Of a stretch of DNA of 64,000 nt, positions 46,952 through 57,580 are shown in pieces. This stretch comes from Scylla paramamosain. Lineage: Eukaryota > Arthropoda > Malacostraca > Decapoda > Portunidae. The DNA is taken from contig NC_087190.1 of assembly GCF_035594125.1 (NCBI RefSeq), positions 5,455,501 to 5,519,500 on the forward strand, given 5' to 3'. The first letter of the stretch is position 1; each line of letters starts with the position of its first letter. The notes beneath the pieces were generated by a model. It did no database searches. It worked only from the letters and a program-made list of their open reading frames with translations, and had not been told where the DNA came from. Position numbers and translations under genes: made by a program.

Positions 46952-47668
46952 TAGTTTGTACTTTGGATTCGAAATAAATCTTTTGTGACACCAGTCCTGG
47001 AACTTTCCTGACACACCTTGTACACACTTGTCTTTTGGGTTTGAAGTTATTATAGACTGAATACTTCTGTAGGAACTGCGACATATTTGGGGATTATTTT
47101 GTTTTTTTGATGCCTATGTCAACATACATATAATATCAAAGCAATAAAATGAAACTGAAAACTACAGTATTGGACGGGATAAAGATTTTGGTTATAAATG
47201 TTTTGGTGTGCTGACATTGCTCTGGAGTTGGCTACACAGAATGGGTTGCTGTGTTTCCTCAAACATCACAAGAAAAGGTAAGTTACTTTCTCTTAGGAAG
47301 TTACATTTCAAATCTATAATCAGTAAGGCATAAGAAATAGGAAATGAGACTTCAGAGTAATTGGAAAGGAAAACTGAAAGTAGAAAATTTATAGTATATT
47401 CTATTCTTTGAGAATGGTGGGTGAAGTAACCACAGTCTTGAGACATGAAGTGTTGCCATATATGCACCCATTTTGTTGAATGTACAAATCTTGTCTATTT
47501 ATATGCATTTGTAATGTAAAGCAGTTATCTATTACACATAAAATAGGGTTGTGGAAAGTGTATGTAAAGGTGAGAATAAAAGCTTTAAAAAATACAAAAA
47601 CAAAATTCTGCATCCCTAGTCTGATAACATGAGCTCTGAGAAGGGGAAAAAATCTAAGAATCAAAATC

Positions 47669-47669
<1 letters not shown>

Positions 47670-47762
<93 letters not shown>

Positions 47763-47783
47763 CCCATTCGTGGCATGGGAATA

Positions 47784-47880
<97 letters not shown>
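47670..47880. repeat. two (AT)n arrays around a perfect hairpin
   Basis: (AT)n at 47670-47756 and 47786-47877. Between them ATTATTCCCAT (47757-47767), a 7-base spacer and ATGGGAATAAT (47775-47785) form a perfect inverted repeat. Confidence 0.9.
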
Positions 47881-47984
47881 TTTTCTTTATTTTAAGAAAA
47901 AAAAAAAAAAATGCAGCCATAAATCAAAATGACATTTGCACATTTCACTTTCACAGTCATTTTCATAACTGTATTAACCTAAAG

Positions 47985-48020
47985 AAACATAAGATAAGAA
48001 GATAAGAAGGAAAACTTTTG
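47985..48020 (-). mobile_element. LINE-type 8-base terminal repeat, antisense
   Basis: AACATAAGATAAGAAGATAAGAAGG is the inverse of a TTCTTATC repeat (only partly cited here: AAGATAAGAAG), like the ends of CR1-like LINEs elsewhere in the window. The element body to about 48250 is not recognisable. Confidence 0.35.
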
Positions 48021-48152
48021 TGCATAAATAGAACCACTCCCCCAGTTCCTACTACTGCTCCAATCCCTTTTCAGGATCCCCCAAGGCAGAGGTGCCTCTG
48101 GCATTTTGCCTTTGTTGACTGGGGGGTCCTGAGGTATTATGCTGATTTTCCA

Positions 48153-48188
48153 TGGAATGACTACTGCTTCCAAGCAGTAGTCATTCCA
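48153..48188. repeat. perfect 17-bp palindrome, 2-base spacer
   Basis: TGGAATGACTACTGCTT, CC, AAGCAGTAGTCATTCCA. No other part of the region has a matching structure. Confidence 0.85.
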
Positions 48189-48312
48189 AGTGCATTCTGA
48201 GTGCTTAACATAGGTGATAATGTCTGGCATGGAGACATACATTCCTCACTCTTTCTCTTGACCTGAACCTTACAAATCTTGGTTTAATAACACAGCCTAT
48301 TCTGGTGCTATA

Positions 48313-48313
48313 C

Positions 48314-48410
<97 letters not shown>
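48313..48410. repeat. (GA)n microsatellite
   Basis: About 48 GA units just before LINE A copy 4. Confidence 0.95.
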
Positions 48411-48412
<2 letters not shown>

Positions 48413-48429
48413 GCCCACAAAAGGTACTT

Positions 48430-48905
48430 GAGCCTTCCATCACCTGAATCTCCTGTGCTTTATATTTCTGTCTGGAATCATGCCAAGTCTGTTCTCCAAC
48501 TAGCCAAAAACTCCTTCATTAACAGAAAGAGTCAAAATCTTTCAAGATCTAACTCCCCTCATGACTTCTGGCATCTAACCAAAAAAATATCTCCAATAAC
48601 TTTGCTTCTTCATCTTTCCCTCCTTCACTTTGACCAGATGGCACCTCTGTCATCTCATCTATTTCTAAAAGCTGAACTCTTCACTCAAACCTTTGGTAAA
48701 AACTCTACCTTGGATGATTTAGGCTTGTTCCTCCCTCTCCTCCACACTCTGACTACTTCATGCTAGCCATTAAAATCCTTTGTGGTGATGTTTTCCATGT
48801 CCTCACTGGCCTAACCTTCAGAGGCCTTATGGACCTGATGCAATCCCTCCTATTGTTCTCCAAAACTATGCCTCAATGCTTCCACCTTGCCTATACTCTA
48901 TTCAT
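48430..48905 (+). mobile_element. LINE A, copy 4, 5' part of RT region only
   Basis: [20 protein letters not shown] near 48475 extends beyond the truncation point of copy 1. It continues with a diverged [13 protein letters not shown] block near 48650 and a degraded [10 protein letters not shown] region near 48820. It ends abruptly at about 48905. The sequence to 49135 is unassigned. Confidence 0.75.
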
Positions 48906-49157
48906 GATCACTACAGGCACAAGCCCCTCCCTCATGGCAGAGCTTGGCAGGCCCAGGATTCTATCCCCATTGGATGGCAGTGTCCTGAGGTGTGGTGGAG
49001 GGTTGGACATTGTTTTGGTGACTTGATATACACTGCCAGACACCTGATTCACCTAGGCAGTGGTCTACCCTTTATGTGTTACTGCTAATTCCTCAAGTCC
49101 CTCACCATGGCTGAATCTCTCTCTCTCTCTCTCTCTTAACCCCTTCCCGACGGAGGA

Positions 49158-49262
49158 TCTATATATAGACGTTTCGAAATTGGGACTTTTGTCGGCGTGT
49201 CTATATACAGACGTTTGTTCTCATTTGAGCACACTAGATTGTAGCATGGTCTATATATAGAC
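49158..49262. repeat. left subterminal palindromes of the piggyBac element
   Basis: Three copies of TCTATATATAGAC or a close variant at 49158-49170, 49199-49212 and 49249-49262. Each is a near-perfect palindrome followed by G and a TTT/ATT. Confidence 0.85.
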
Positions 49263-49446
49263 GATTCCTTACTACTACCAAAATTAATAAAATAAATCGG
49301 TATTTGACATCTCAAATCCCGACACTTGCCGACATTGCCTCTCAAGGACAGTCACTGCTTGTGCTTCGTCGGTGGTGGATGTGCTACTCACATCAGCTAA
49401 CACTGAGAGTTTTTGCCTTTTTCTATTTTCCTTTATTATTAGTCTA

Positions 49447-51197
49447 TCATGTCAAGGAGAAAGAGACCTCTTAAGCCGGAAGATATTACGGCTTTAGTAG
49501 CTCAGGATATACATGCTGATTTTTTGGATGATTTTGATGATTATGATTCATCTACTGTCAGTACTTACACTGATACAGAATCAGTCTGAGGTTGAGCCAG
49601 ATGACCAGTCTGATGCTGAAGAAGAAACAGACGCTGATGATGATATTCAATATAACTGGCAAAGTCAATCAGCTGTTGACAGAGAGCCTTTTCCCTTTAC
49701 GGGAGATAGTGGTGTAAAACTTGTCCTGGAAGATGACCAGTTACCTTTAGAAATATTTCATGCTTTTTTTGATGATGGATTGCTGGATCACATTGTATCA
49801 GAGACCAATAAGTATGCAGTAAAAGTCTGTGATGAAAAAAAAGGAGAAAGGGTAAAATGAAGAGAAAAAGCAGAGATTTGTTATGGAGAGATACTAACAA
49901 AGGAGAAATATATGCATTCCTTGGATTGCTGCTTTTACAAAGAATTGTGAAAAAGCCATCTATCTATTCATATCACTCTACCAATCAGCTTATTGCTACT
50001 CCTTTTTTTGGAAAATGTATATCAAGAGACAGATTTGCTCTTCTCCTATAGTACCTGCATTTCACTGACAATGAGGATAACAGTGACCCTACATACAAAT
50101 TCAAGGAGGTCCTGGATATTCTCATACAAAGATTCAAGTCATCTTATGTTCCAAAGCAAAATGTAAGCATTGATGAGTCTCTCCTGCTCTGGAGAAGTAG
50201 GCAAAAGTGGAAGCGATATATTCCACTAAAACGAGCTAGATTCGGTATAGAAAGTTATATCTTAGCTGAGTCTGATACTGGCTATGTTTGGGATCTTTTA
50301 GTCTACACAGGAAAGAAAACAAAATATGACTTTGAAATAGAAACCTTGTCAGATGAAAAAGTGGAAACACTTACAAAGCCTACTACGATAGTTTTGAGAC
50401 TAATGCAGTCCCTACTGAATCAGGGCTACATTCTGGGAGTTGATAACTTCTACACCTCACCAGAATTGTTTGAAATTCTTCTTGACAATAAAACAGATGG
50501 AGTAGGCACTGTGAGATCCAACAGAAAACTGCTATCCCCGGAAGTTAAATAAAAAATTCTGAAGAAAGGTGAAACTGCAGTACAGTACAAGCATAAAATG
50601 ATGCACATGAAATGGAGTGATAAGAAATATGTGAACATGCTAAGCACAGTATATGAGGATTCTATGGAAGAGGTAACACTAGCAGGGAAGCAAGTAAGTA
50701 AGCCAGATGTGTGCATCAAATACAGAAAACATCACATGGCTGGAGTAGATAAAATGGACCAAATAATCTCCGTACAAACATCAGCTTGGAAGGGTGTGAA
50801 GAAATATTATAAGAAAATATTTCTCAGATTGCTGGACATTGCATCACTTAACTGCCACGTTATTTACAAAGCAAATGGTGGACGGAAATGCTTCCTTGAC
50901 TTCAAGCTACAGTTGATTGAGGAGATAATCTCAAAATATGCTGGTGACATCTACTACCTAAGGAAGCCTAGTGGTGATCTCTCTCTTGGGCCATGTCCAG
51001 CACGACTCAGTGGAAGACATTTCATTGTAGAGACAGGATCCCATGATGAAAATAGTGATAAAAAAGTCCAAAGACAGTGTGCCTACTGTGCTCTACTCAA
51101 AAAGAAGAAAAGAAGCATATACAGCTGTGATGTGTTAACTAACACTGTGTGTTGTGCCATGCTTCAAACTATACCACATGGTAGCAGCTTTGCCTAA
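49447..51197 (+). pseudogene. piggyBac transposase with four lesions
   Basis: It starts MSRRKRPLKPEDITALVAQD with an acidic N-terminus. The frame shifts near 49585 and again near 49855, with in-frame stops near 50050 (TAG) and 50549 (TAA). The conserved Asp triad of the DDE/D domain is present: VSIDESLLLWR near 50166, GVDNFYTSPEL near 50437 and AGVDKMDQI near 50743. The C-terminus has a Cys-rich finger (CAYCALL, then YSCDVLTNTVC) near 51078-51150 and stops at 51195. Overall this looks recently inactivated. Confidence 0.88.
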
Positions 51198-51372
51198 AAC
51201 TGAATAAGTACAAAAAGAATACATAAAACAAATGAAAAAAAAGTGGAGGGAGTGAGGGTAAACCACATCCAGGTCACAAGTCCTGGACATTACCTTTGCA
51301 ATGAGTGTGAGTGACTCTAAACCTTCATATAAATGTATCAACATACATATAACCAACCAAACTTAAATAAGA

Positions 51373-51521
51373 TCTATATATAGAGTCAAATGTTTGTTCA
51401 GTTTTGCGGCAGGATCTATATATAGACGTCAGTCTGGAATGCCCACTTGCAGGGAATGCCCACTTGCGGGGAAACTATATGTAGATTTATGAATGAAAGT
51501 TGACAGCGTCTATATATGGAC
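51373..51521. repeat. right subterminal palindromes of the piggyBac element
   Basis: Copies or variants at 51373-51385, 51415-51428, 51474-51485 (diverged) and 51508-51521. A doubled GGAATGCCCACTTGC unit lies between them at 51437-51469. Confidence 0.8.
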
Positions 51522-51592
51522 AATTTTCTTTTTGGTAGTACACATATCTGCCCTGCCGCTGGGAAGGGGTTAACTTTTAAACAAACAAATAA

Positions 51593-51790
<198 letters not shown>

Positions 51791-52665
51791 AAATATCCAT
51801 TCCATGTTGTCAGAGACTGCCACCAGTCCCTTCTGCCTTCTGCCTTCTGCCTTGCCCTGCCCTACTCTGTTGCTGCCTGTCCCTTTTCCATACCTCTTAT
51901 TCCTTTGTTTCTTTCATTTCTTTCTATTTTGTATCTCTGCTCTTTCTCCAGACCCTGCCCCCCCCCCTCTCTCCCTATGATTGTTCAGTGCATTAATGTA
52001 GGCAAGGCTGCTCCTTTTCCCATGTCTCAGTTGAGCAGTGTGACCTACTCAGTGATGTTGCTGTTCAATGTCACAATGGAAACATTCTTGAAACATTATA
52101 ACACACAATTCTTGCATTTTATTTTCTTATTTTCAAAGCAGAAAGAAAAAGCATGCTGATCAGATATTACAATTAATAGATAAAACACCATGACAGCAAT
52201 ACAAGGCATGCCTGACCTGTCATGAGTGACCCATCCTGCTGGCCCAGGGCAAGCCACAGGCCTGGCTGGCTGGGGTTTATGGTCCCACTGAGTATTAATG
52301 TTGACCCTGCTGCTCTCTTTGTTTGCAGTCCAGGTGTCCCTAAGCACATTGAGATGACTAATATTCTCTCAGCCATCCAGAAATTTACAAGCCTATATAT
52401 TATATACTCCTCACTCTGTGTCTTCTCTTTTGTATTCAAGTAATAAGACATTTAATTTACTACAGATGGTGAAGGAATGGTTTTCATGTGCTCAAGGCAA
52501 ATGTTTTGTGTGTTGGTAAAGAAACAATGCATGCTTTCCACTAAACATCACCAACCAGTAGCAGGCCAGAGCACTGATTACCTAAATTGCTCCAACTAAG
52601 GGGAGGGTCCTGTGCCTCTAGCAATTGTGAACAGAGTATAGACAAATGCTTTCAACTCGGTCAAC
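51791..52665. other. no gene seen
   Basis: It holds a short CTTCTGC repeat near 51828-51852 and a pyrimidine-rich segment near 51900-51975. No supported frame, RNA gene or element. Confidence 0.5.
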
Positions 52666-52669
52666 CAAA

Positions 52670-53764
52670 ATGTACCTTTCCTTCTTGCTGGAACTTTGCC
52701 TATATTGTCTGTTCCCAAAATGGGTGACTGTTCTAATCCCTCAAACTACCATCTTACTGGTTTAATTTCCTGCTTATCTAAATTCTTTAAATCTATTCTC
52801 AACAGGAAGATTCTTAAACATCTACCACTTCACAACCTTCTATCTGATTGCTGGTATGGGTTCCATCAAGGCTGCTCTACTGGTGATCTGGCTTTCCTTA
52901 CTGAATCTTGGTCATCCTCTTTTAAAGATTTTGGTGAAACTTTTGCTGTTGCCTAAGACATATCAAAAGCTTCTGATAGAGTCTGCAACAAAGCTTTAAT
53001 TTCCAAACTACCCTCTTACGGCTTCTATCCTTTTCTCTGTAACTTCACCTTAAGTTTCCTTTCTGACCATCCTGTTGCTGCTGTGGTAGACAGTCACTGT
53101 TCCTCTCCTAAATCTATTAACAGTGGTGTTCCTCAGGGTTGTCACCCACTCTCTTCCTTTTATTCATCAATGATCTTCTAAGCCAAATTTCTTGTCCTAT
53201 CCACTCCTATGTTGATGATACCAACCTGCACTTTTCCATATCCTTTCATTGATGTCTAACCCTTCAGGAAGTAAACAGTTCATGCAGGGGAGCCACAGAA
53301 TGCCTGACTTCTGATCTCTCTCTAAAATTTCCGTTTTGGGCAGAGCAAATTTAGTATTGTTTGATGCCTCAAAAACTCAATTCCACCAGCAGAGCAAATT
53401 TAGTATTGTTTGATGCCTCAAAAACTCAATTCCACCATCTATCAACTTGACACAACCTTCCAGACAACTATACCCTCTTCTTCAATGACACTCAACTGTC
53501 CCACTTTTCTACACTGAACATCCTTGGTCTGTTCTTTACTGGAAACTTCATATCACATCTCTAGCTCAAATAGCTTTCAAGAAGTTAGGTGTTCTGAGTT
53601 GTCTCTGCCAGTTTTTCTAACACCCCGCTCCACCCAGCTGCTAACTCTGTACAAGGGCCTTATCTGTCCATGTGTGAAGTATGCTTCACATGTATGGCGG
53701 AAGGGTCCACACACATCACTCTTTTAGACAAGATGGAATCAAAAGTTTTTTGTTTTATTAACTC
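52670..53764 (+). mobile_element. LINE A, copy 5, left part
   Basis: GDCSNPSNYHLTGLISCLSK near 52722, then [20 protein letters not shown] near 52885. The RT core is recognisable at DNA level to the YADD region near 53205 (here YVDDTN) but heavily shifted. A 49-bp tandem duplication lies at 53341-53437. It is interrupted at 53764 by LINE Z. Confidence 0.8.
53341..53437. repeat. 49-bp tandem duplication in LINE A copy 5
   Basis: The segment beginning CAGAGCAAATTTAGTATTG occurs at 53341 and again at 53390, essentially identical. Confidence 0.9.
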
Positions 53765-54751
53765 TTTATCACAGTAATGGAGGAAGCTAATAAACAGGCA
53801 AGAGGAGATGGCCTGTGGGAGCTACTCTATGCCGATGATTTGGTATTGACAGCAGAATCAAGGGAAGAACTGACTGACATGTTTAATAAGTGGAAGGAGG
53901 GGATGGAGCAGAGGAGGCTGAAAATAAACATGGAAAAGACAAAACTAATGGTAACTGGAAATGAAGCTAGAGAAAGAATTCAGTCAGGAAAATGGCCATG
54001 TGGATGTTGTGGAAGAGGAGTGGGAGCAAACTCAGTGTTGTGTACTAGGTGTAATAAATGGTGTCACCAACGATGCTCAGGTCTGAGGAATCTCAGAGGG
54101 GCACAGAACTTTGTATGTCTGAGATGTGTGTGGGAGGAAGAAGGTGGTGATGGCAGTGGTGATGACAAGGATGTTGGGTTGGAGGTGAATGGAGGTGTGT
54201 TGGAGGAGGTACAACAGTTCTGCTACTTGGGAGATATGTTGGACTGTGAAGCGGGTGTAGAGAGAGAGAGTAAGGGCGAGAGTAGCAGCTGCATGGGGAA
54301 GGGTATACGGAGCTTGTGTCAGATCTGTTCTTCTGTATGGAGCAGAAACATGGGCACTGACAAATAGACTGACAGATATTCTACGTAGCTGTGACTGCAG
54401 GATGGTGAGATACATGGCAGGAGTGGGGTGGCAAGATGGGAGGTCTAGCGGTGAAGTGGCGGAGATGTTTGGAGTTGCAGACCTTTCTGTTGAGCTGAGG
54501 AAGAGAAGACTGAGATGGTTCGGACACGTGAGAAGGGCATAGGGAGTGGTGTTGAGCAAGGTGGAGGAGGTGAGGGTTGGAGGCTGATGGTCGGTGGGAA
54601 GGCCAAAGAAAAAAGTGGAGGAAGTGTGTGACGGAGGATGTGAATTATCTTGGGAATAGAACATATGGCACAGGATCGCCAGTTGTGGAAAGCGGTCATC
54701 ATCCATTCAACTCCACCTTAATGGGAAAATGCAGATATTAAATGAAAATGA
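53765..54751 (+). mobile_element. LINE Z fragment: RT palm with inserted Cys/His finger and C-terminus
   Basis: ELLYADDLVLTAESREELTD near 53820 is the catalytic YADD. RLKINMEKTKLMVTGNEARE near 53920 is followed by a finger (WPCGCCGRGVGANSVLCTRC, then NKWCHQRCSGLR, to FVCLRC near 54115), then VQQFCYLGDMLD near 54210. After a shift come LYGAETWALTNRLTD near 54335 and LRKRRLRWFGHVRRA near 54495. Target duplication ATTAACTC at 53757-53764 and 54752-54759. Confidence 0.8.
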
Positions 54752-55270
54752 ATTAACTCCTCTCCTCTAACTGACTGTTTCAGCCTCTTTCTCATCACTG
54801 CAATGTTGCATCGCTTGCTAACTTCTACTGCTATTTTCATGCTAACTGCTCTTCTGATCTTGCTAACTGCATACCTCCCCCTCTTCCAGCAGCCTTGGTG
54901 CACAAGACTTTCTTCTTTCTCTCATCCCTATTATGTGCACCTCTCTAATGCAAGAGTGACCAGTATTCTCAATTATTCATCCCTTTCTCTGGAAAACTCT
55001 GGAACTCTCTGCCTGCTTTTGTATTTCCTCCTTCCTATGATTTGAACTCTTTCAAGAGGGAGATTTCAACACACTTATCCTTCAATATTTTATGATCCTC
55101 TTGACATCTGTTTTGGGACTGGCACCTCAGTGGAATTTTTTTTTTCTCTTTTTGGTTTCTCTTGGCCAGTGACCTTCTTATGTAAAAAAAAAAAAAAATA
55201 AATAAATAAAATAAAATAAAATAAAATAAAAAAATTAAATAACTAAATAAATAAAATAAAACTCATTTCA
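54752..55270 (+). mobile_element. LINE A, copy 5, right part and A-rich tail
   Basis: It resumes LINE A exactly where 53764 stopped (TTAACTCCTCTCCTCTAACTG), with ATFMLTALLILLTAYLP-type sequence near 54835, then a segment like VHLSNARVTSILNYSSLSLE near 54935. It ends CTTCTTATGTAA, an A-run and (TAAA)n to 55262. Confidence 0.8.
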
Positions 55271-55567
55271 CCTGACATGTTCCCTCTACCATGCTTAAGT
55301 TTGTCCATGCATAGCTTACAGGTGACAGAGAACCAAGAGAATGGTTGATCTTAGTAATAAACTGGCTTAAATAAGTATGGAAGGATTCCATACTAATGCA
55401 GGTATTTCAGCACAGGAACATATACTGTTCTTTATATTACTCATGCAGGTCACTTGTGTCATGGAACTGCAGTATTCTTTTACTCTTGCACCAGTCTCAA
55501 CATGTCTTTTCTTAACCTTCTCATCATAATACAGAGGTAACGACTTCATATTAATTTCTTAGCCTTG

Positions 55568-55738
55568 CCAGTTGGGTTAGGTTAGGCTAATTTGGTTAGG
55601 TTTGATTAGTTTAGTTGGTTTATGTTAGATTGGTTGGGTAAGGTTAGTTTGTTTAAGTTAGTTTAGTTAGGTTAGATTAGTTTGGTTAAGTTAGGTTGGT
55701 AAGATTAGGTTAGTCTGGTTTGGTTAGATTGTGTTAGG
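55568..55738. repeat. degenerate TTAGG/GGTTAG telomere-like tract
   Basis: About 170 bases of GGTTAGGTTAG, TTTGGTTAGG and TTAGTTTAG units on the + strand, opposite in orientation to the tract at 3190-3597. Confidence 0.7.
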
Positions 55739-55739
55739 T

Positions 55740-55834
55740 GGTGGTGGTGCTGGTGATAGCTGGGCAAGCGGCAGCCAGTCCTTTTGAGGTAACAGTGTAA
55801 AGGAGTTACTGCTGTGTTACCTATTTATGAGGAC

Positions 55835-55866
<32 letters not shown>

Positions 55867-56280
55867 CTTTTTTTAGATTTCGATCAGTTTTGTATTAATC
55901 CACTTTCCGTTTTTACCGCAAAACATTACTTTCTGATGGGGATGGAGTGGGGGTAAATGTAAAAAAATAATTTGTGGAAAAAAAAAAGCATGGAGATTCA
56001 TTCAATACAGGCCTAAAACTACCAGAAAATATAGTTTCGTCCGGAACAGAGACTGTTGCAAGAGTAAATATTTACCGTCGCTGTGTCAACGCACCGTCTT
56101 GCTAAGGGAATGCATCGCATTTGTGACATTGCTCTAATTCGAGGAAATTGGCCGCCAACATCTTCTTTTATTACACACACGAGACTACCTAGTTATCAGA
56201 CTGGCGCAAAATGACAACGAAGTAGAAAATGGGCTTACCTGATCTAAAATGGAGGTGAAAATCAGATAAGCCAGTGATAG
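55740..56280. other. no gene seen; perhaps 5' UTR of LINE B at its right end
   Basis: T-run at 55837-55866. No frame of note. Confidence 0.4.
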
Positions 56281-56730
56281 TTGCTGTTAGGGCTGCGAAT
56301 ATCTAGTGATCCTTATGAGCCCTGGTACAATATACATATTATGGAAAATTTATATAAATCACTTTATAGTGATAGCATCCATGATACAAATACACCTGCA
56401 TCTACTTTTGATATTAACGTAATAAGCAAAATAAATGGACAATCAGACATTGGCTCTCTGTCTAGATACTACAATATTAATGAGTACATCTCTGAAGTAA
56501 AATATAAAGATGATGAATACATTAACATCGTACACATGAACATTAGATCAATCCATAAGAACTTTGATGTATTCAAAACATTCCTAAATAGTCTCCCAAA
56601 GCCTCCAGATGTTATTGCACTCACCGAAACTTGGTTACGAGATTCTTCAAAACACTTGTATTCTCTTGATGGTTATGTCTCACATAATCTCGTGAGAACA
56701 AATAGAGAACATGGTGGCAATCTTTATTAA
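56281..56730 (+). CDS. LINE B endonuclease, N-terminal segment
   Basis: A leader of about 80 residues, then INIVHMNIRSIHKNFDVF near 56520 and DVIALTETWLRDSSKHLYSL near 56610, APE-endonuclease motifs with N and E active-site positions. The frame breaks at NREHGG near 56710, two bases short of the continuation, which lies in the next frame. Confidence 0.75.
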   Translation: MLLGLRISSDPYEPWYNIHIMENLYKSLYSDSIHDTNTPASTFDINVISKINGQSDIGSLSRYYNINEYISEVKYKDDEYINIVHMNIRSIHKNFDVFKTFLNSLPKPPDVIALTETWLRDSSKHLYSLDGYVSHNLVRTNREHGGNLY

Positions 56731-57580
56731 GGATATTTTTTCTTTTGAATTAATCGAAGAATACTGCTTTATAAATGATGATATAGAAATCTGTACAGTT
56801 AAAGTCAAAATAATAAATACCTCATATGTTATGTCAGTTGTCTACAGGCCCCATAGTAAGCATTTAGCAGTTAATGAATTCACAACTATTATCAGTCAGA
56901 TATTATCAAATGACATATTCAGATGTAGTAAAAGTATCCTACTTGGTGATCTTAATATCAACCTTCTAGAACACTCAACTCATCTTCCTACAAATACTTT
57001 TCTTAATTCAATGCAAGCCCTAAATTATTTTCCCCATATTTCTCGCCCAACAAGATTCCCAGACAATCCTGATCTTGGTCAACCCTCCTTACTTGATCAG
57101 ATCTGGACAAACTTTACTCCACCATCTTCTTCTGGCATCATCCATTTCAACCTGTCTGATCATTTGCCTATATTTATTAATATAACTTTAAATTTTACTT
57201 TAGACTATAAACATAAAATCACCTTTAGAATATGCAATGGTACAAATCATAACCTTTTTACAAATGAATTATCTAAAGTAGACTGGGATGAGATCTTATC
57301 TTCTCACAATACAAATGAAAACTTTAATGCCTTTCATGATAAGATCAATACATTATATAATGAATGCTTCCCTATAAAAACAAAATTCATTTCTACTAAA
57401 AGACTACAAAACCCTTGGATCTCTAGTGGTTTACTTAATTCTATAAAGTATAAATGTACGCTTTTTAAAAACTATAAATTGGGTTTGGTATCACATTCCT
57501 TTTATAAAAACTACCGTAATCATGTTACAAAACTTGTTAAAGATGCAAAGTCTAACTATTATCAAAATTTTTTTTTGTAA
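56711..57580 (+). CDS. LINE B endonuclease, C-terminal segment
   Basis: IFIKDIFSFELIEE is followed by SYVMSVVYRPHSKHL near 56820, SILLGDLNINLLEHS near 56935 (catalytic GDLN), PSLLDQIWTNF near 57090 and FNLSDHLPIFINITLNF near 57150 (SDH). It ends after SNYYQNF in a T10 run. Confidence 0.85.
   Translation: MVAIFIKDIFSFELIEEYCFINDDIEICTVKVKIINTSYVMSVVYRPHSKHLAVNEFTTIISQILSNDIFRCSKSILLGDLNINLLEHSTHLPTNTFLNSMQALNYFPHISRPTRFPDNPDLGQPSLLDQIWTNFTPPSSSGIIHFNLSDHLPIFINITLNFTLDYKHKITFRICNGTNHNLFTNELSKVDWDEILSSHNTNENFNAFHDKINTLYNECFPIKTKFISTKRLQNPWISSGLLNSIKYKCTLFKNYKLGLVSHSFYKNYRNHVTKLVKDAKSNYYQNFFL

Larger units (their letters stand above)
45448..47020 (+). mobile_element. mariner DNA transposon with nested insertion
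   Basis: The left end CAAGGTGTGTTAGAAAAGTT and the inverse of the right end CAAGGTGTGTCAGGAAAGTT differ at two positions; both continue with CCAGGACTGGTGTCACAAAA and TTTATTTCGAATCCAAA. TA duplications flank them (45446-45447 and 47021-47022). About 1.1 kb remain after subtracting the nested element at 46481-46951. Confidence 0.9.
49140..51569 (+). mobile_element. piggyBac-superfamily transposon, nearly complete
   Basis: Ends CCCCTTCCCGACGG and the inverse CCCCTTCCCAGCGG (12 of 14 identical), flanked by TTAA at 49136-49139 and 51570-51573. A transposase frame fills the centre. Palindromic GTCTATATATAGAC words lie in both subterminal zones. Length 2430 bases, normal for the superfamily. Confidence 0.92.

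Noticed and set aside
48960..49080. tRNA gene or tRNA-derived SINE
   Set aside because: No A-box/B-box pair and no cloverleaf could be seen. No convincing tRNA or rRNA was found anywhere in the window.
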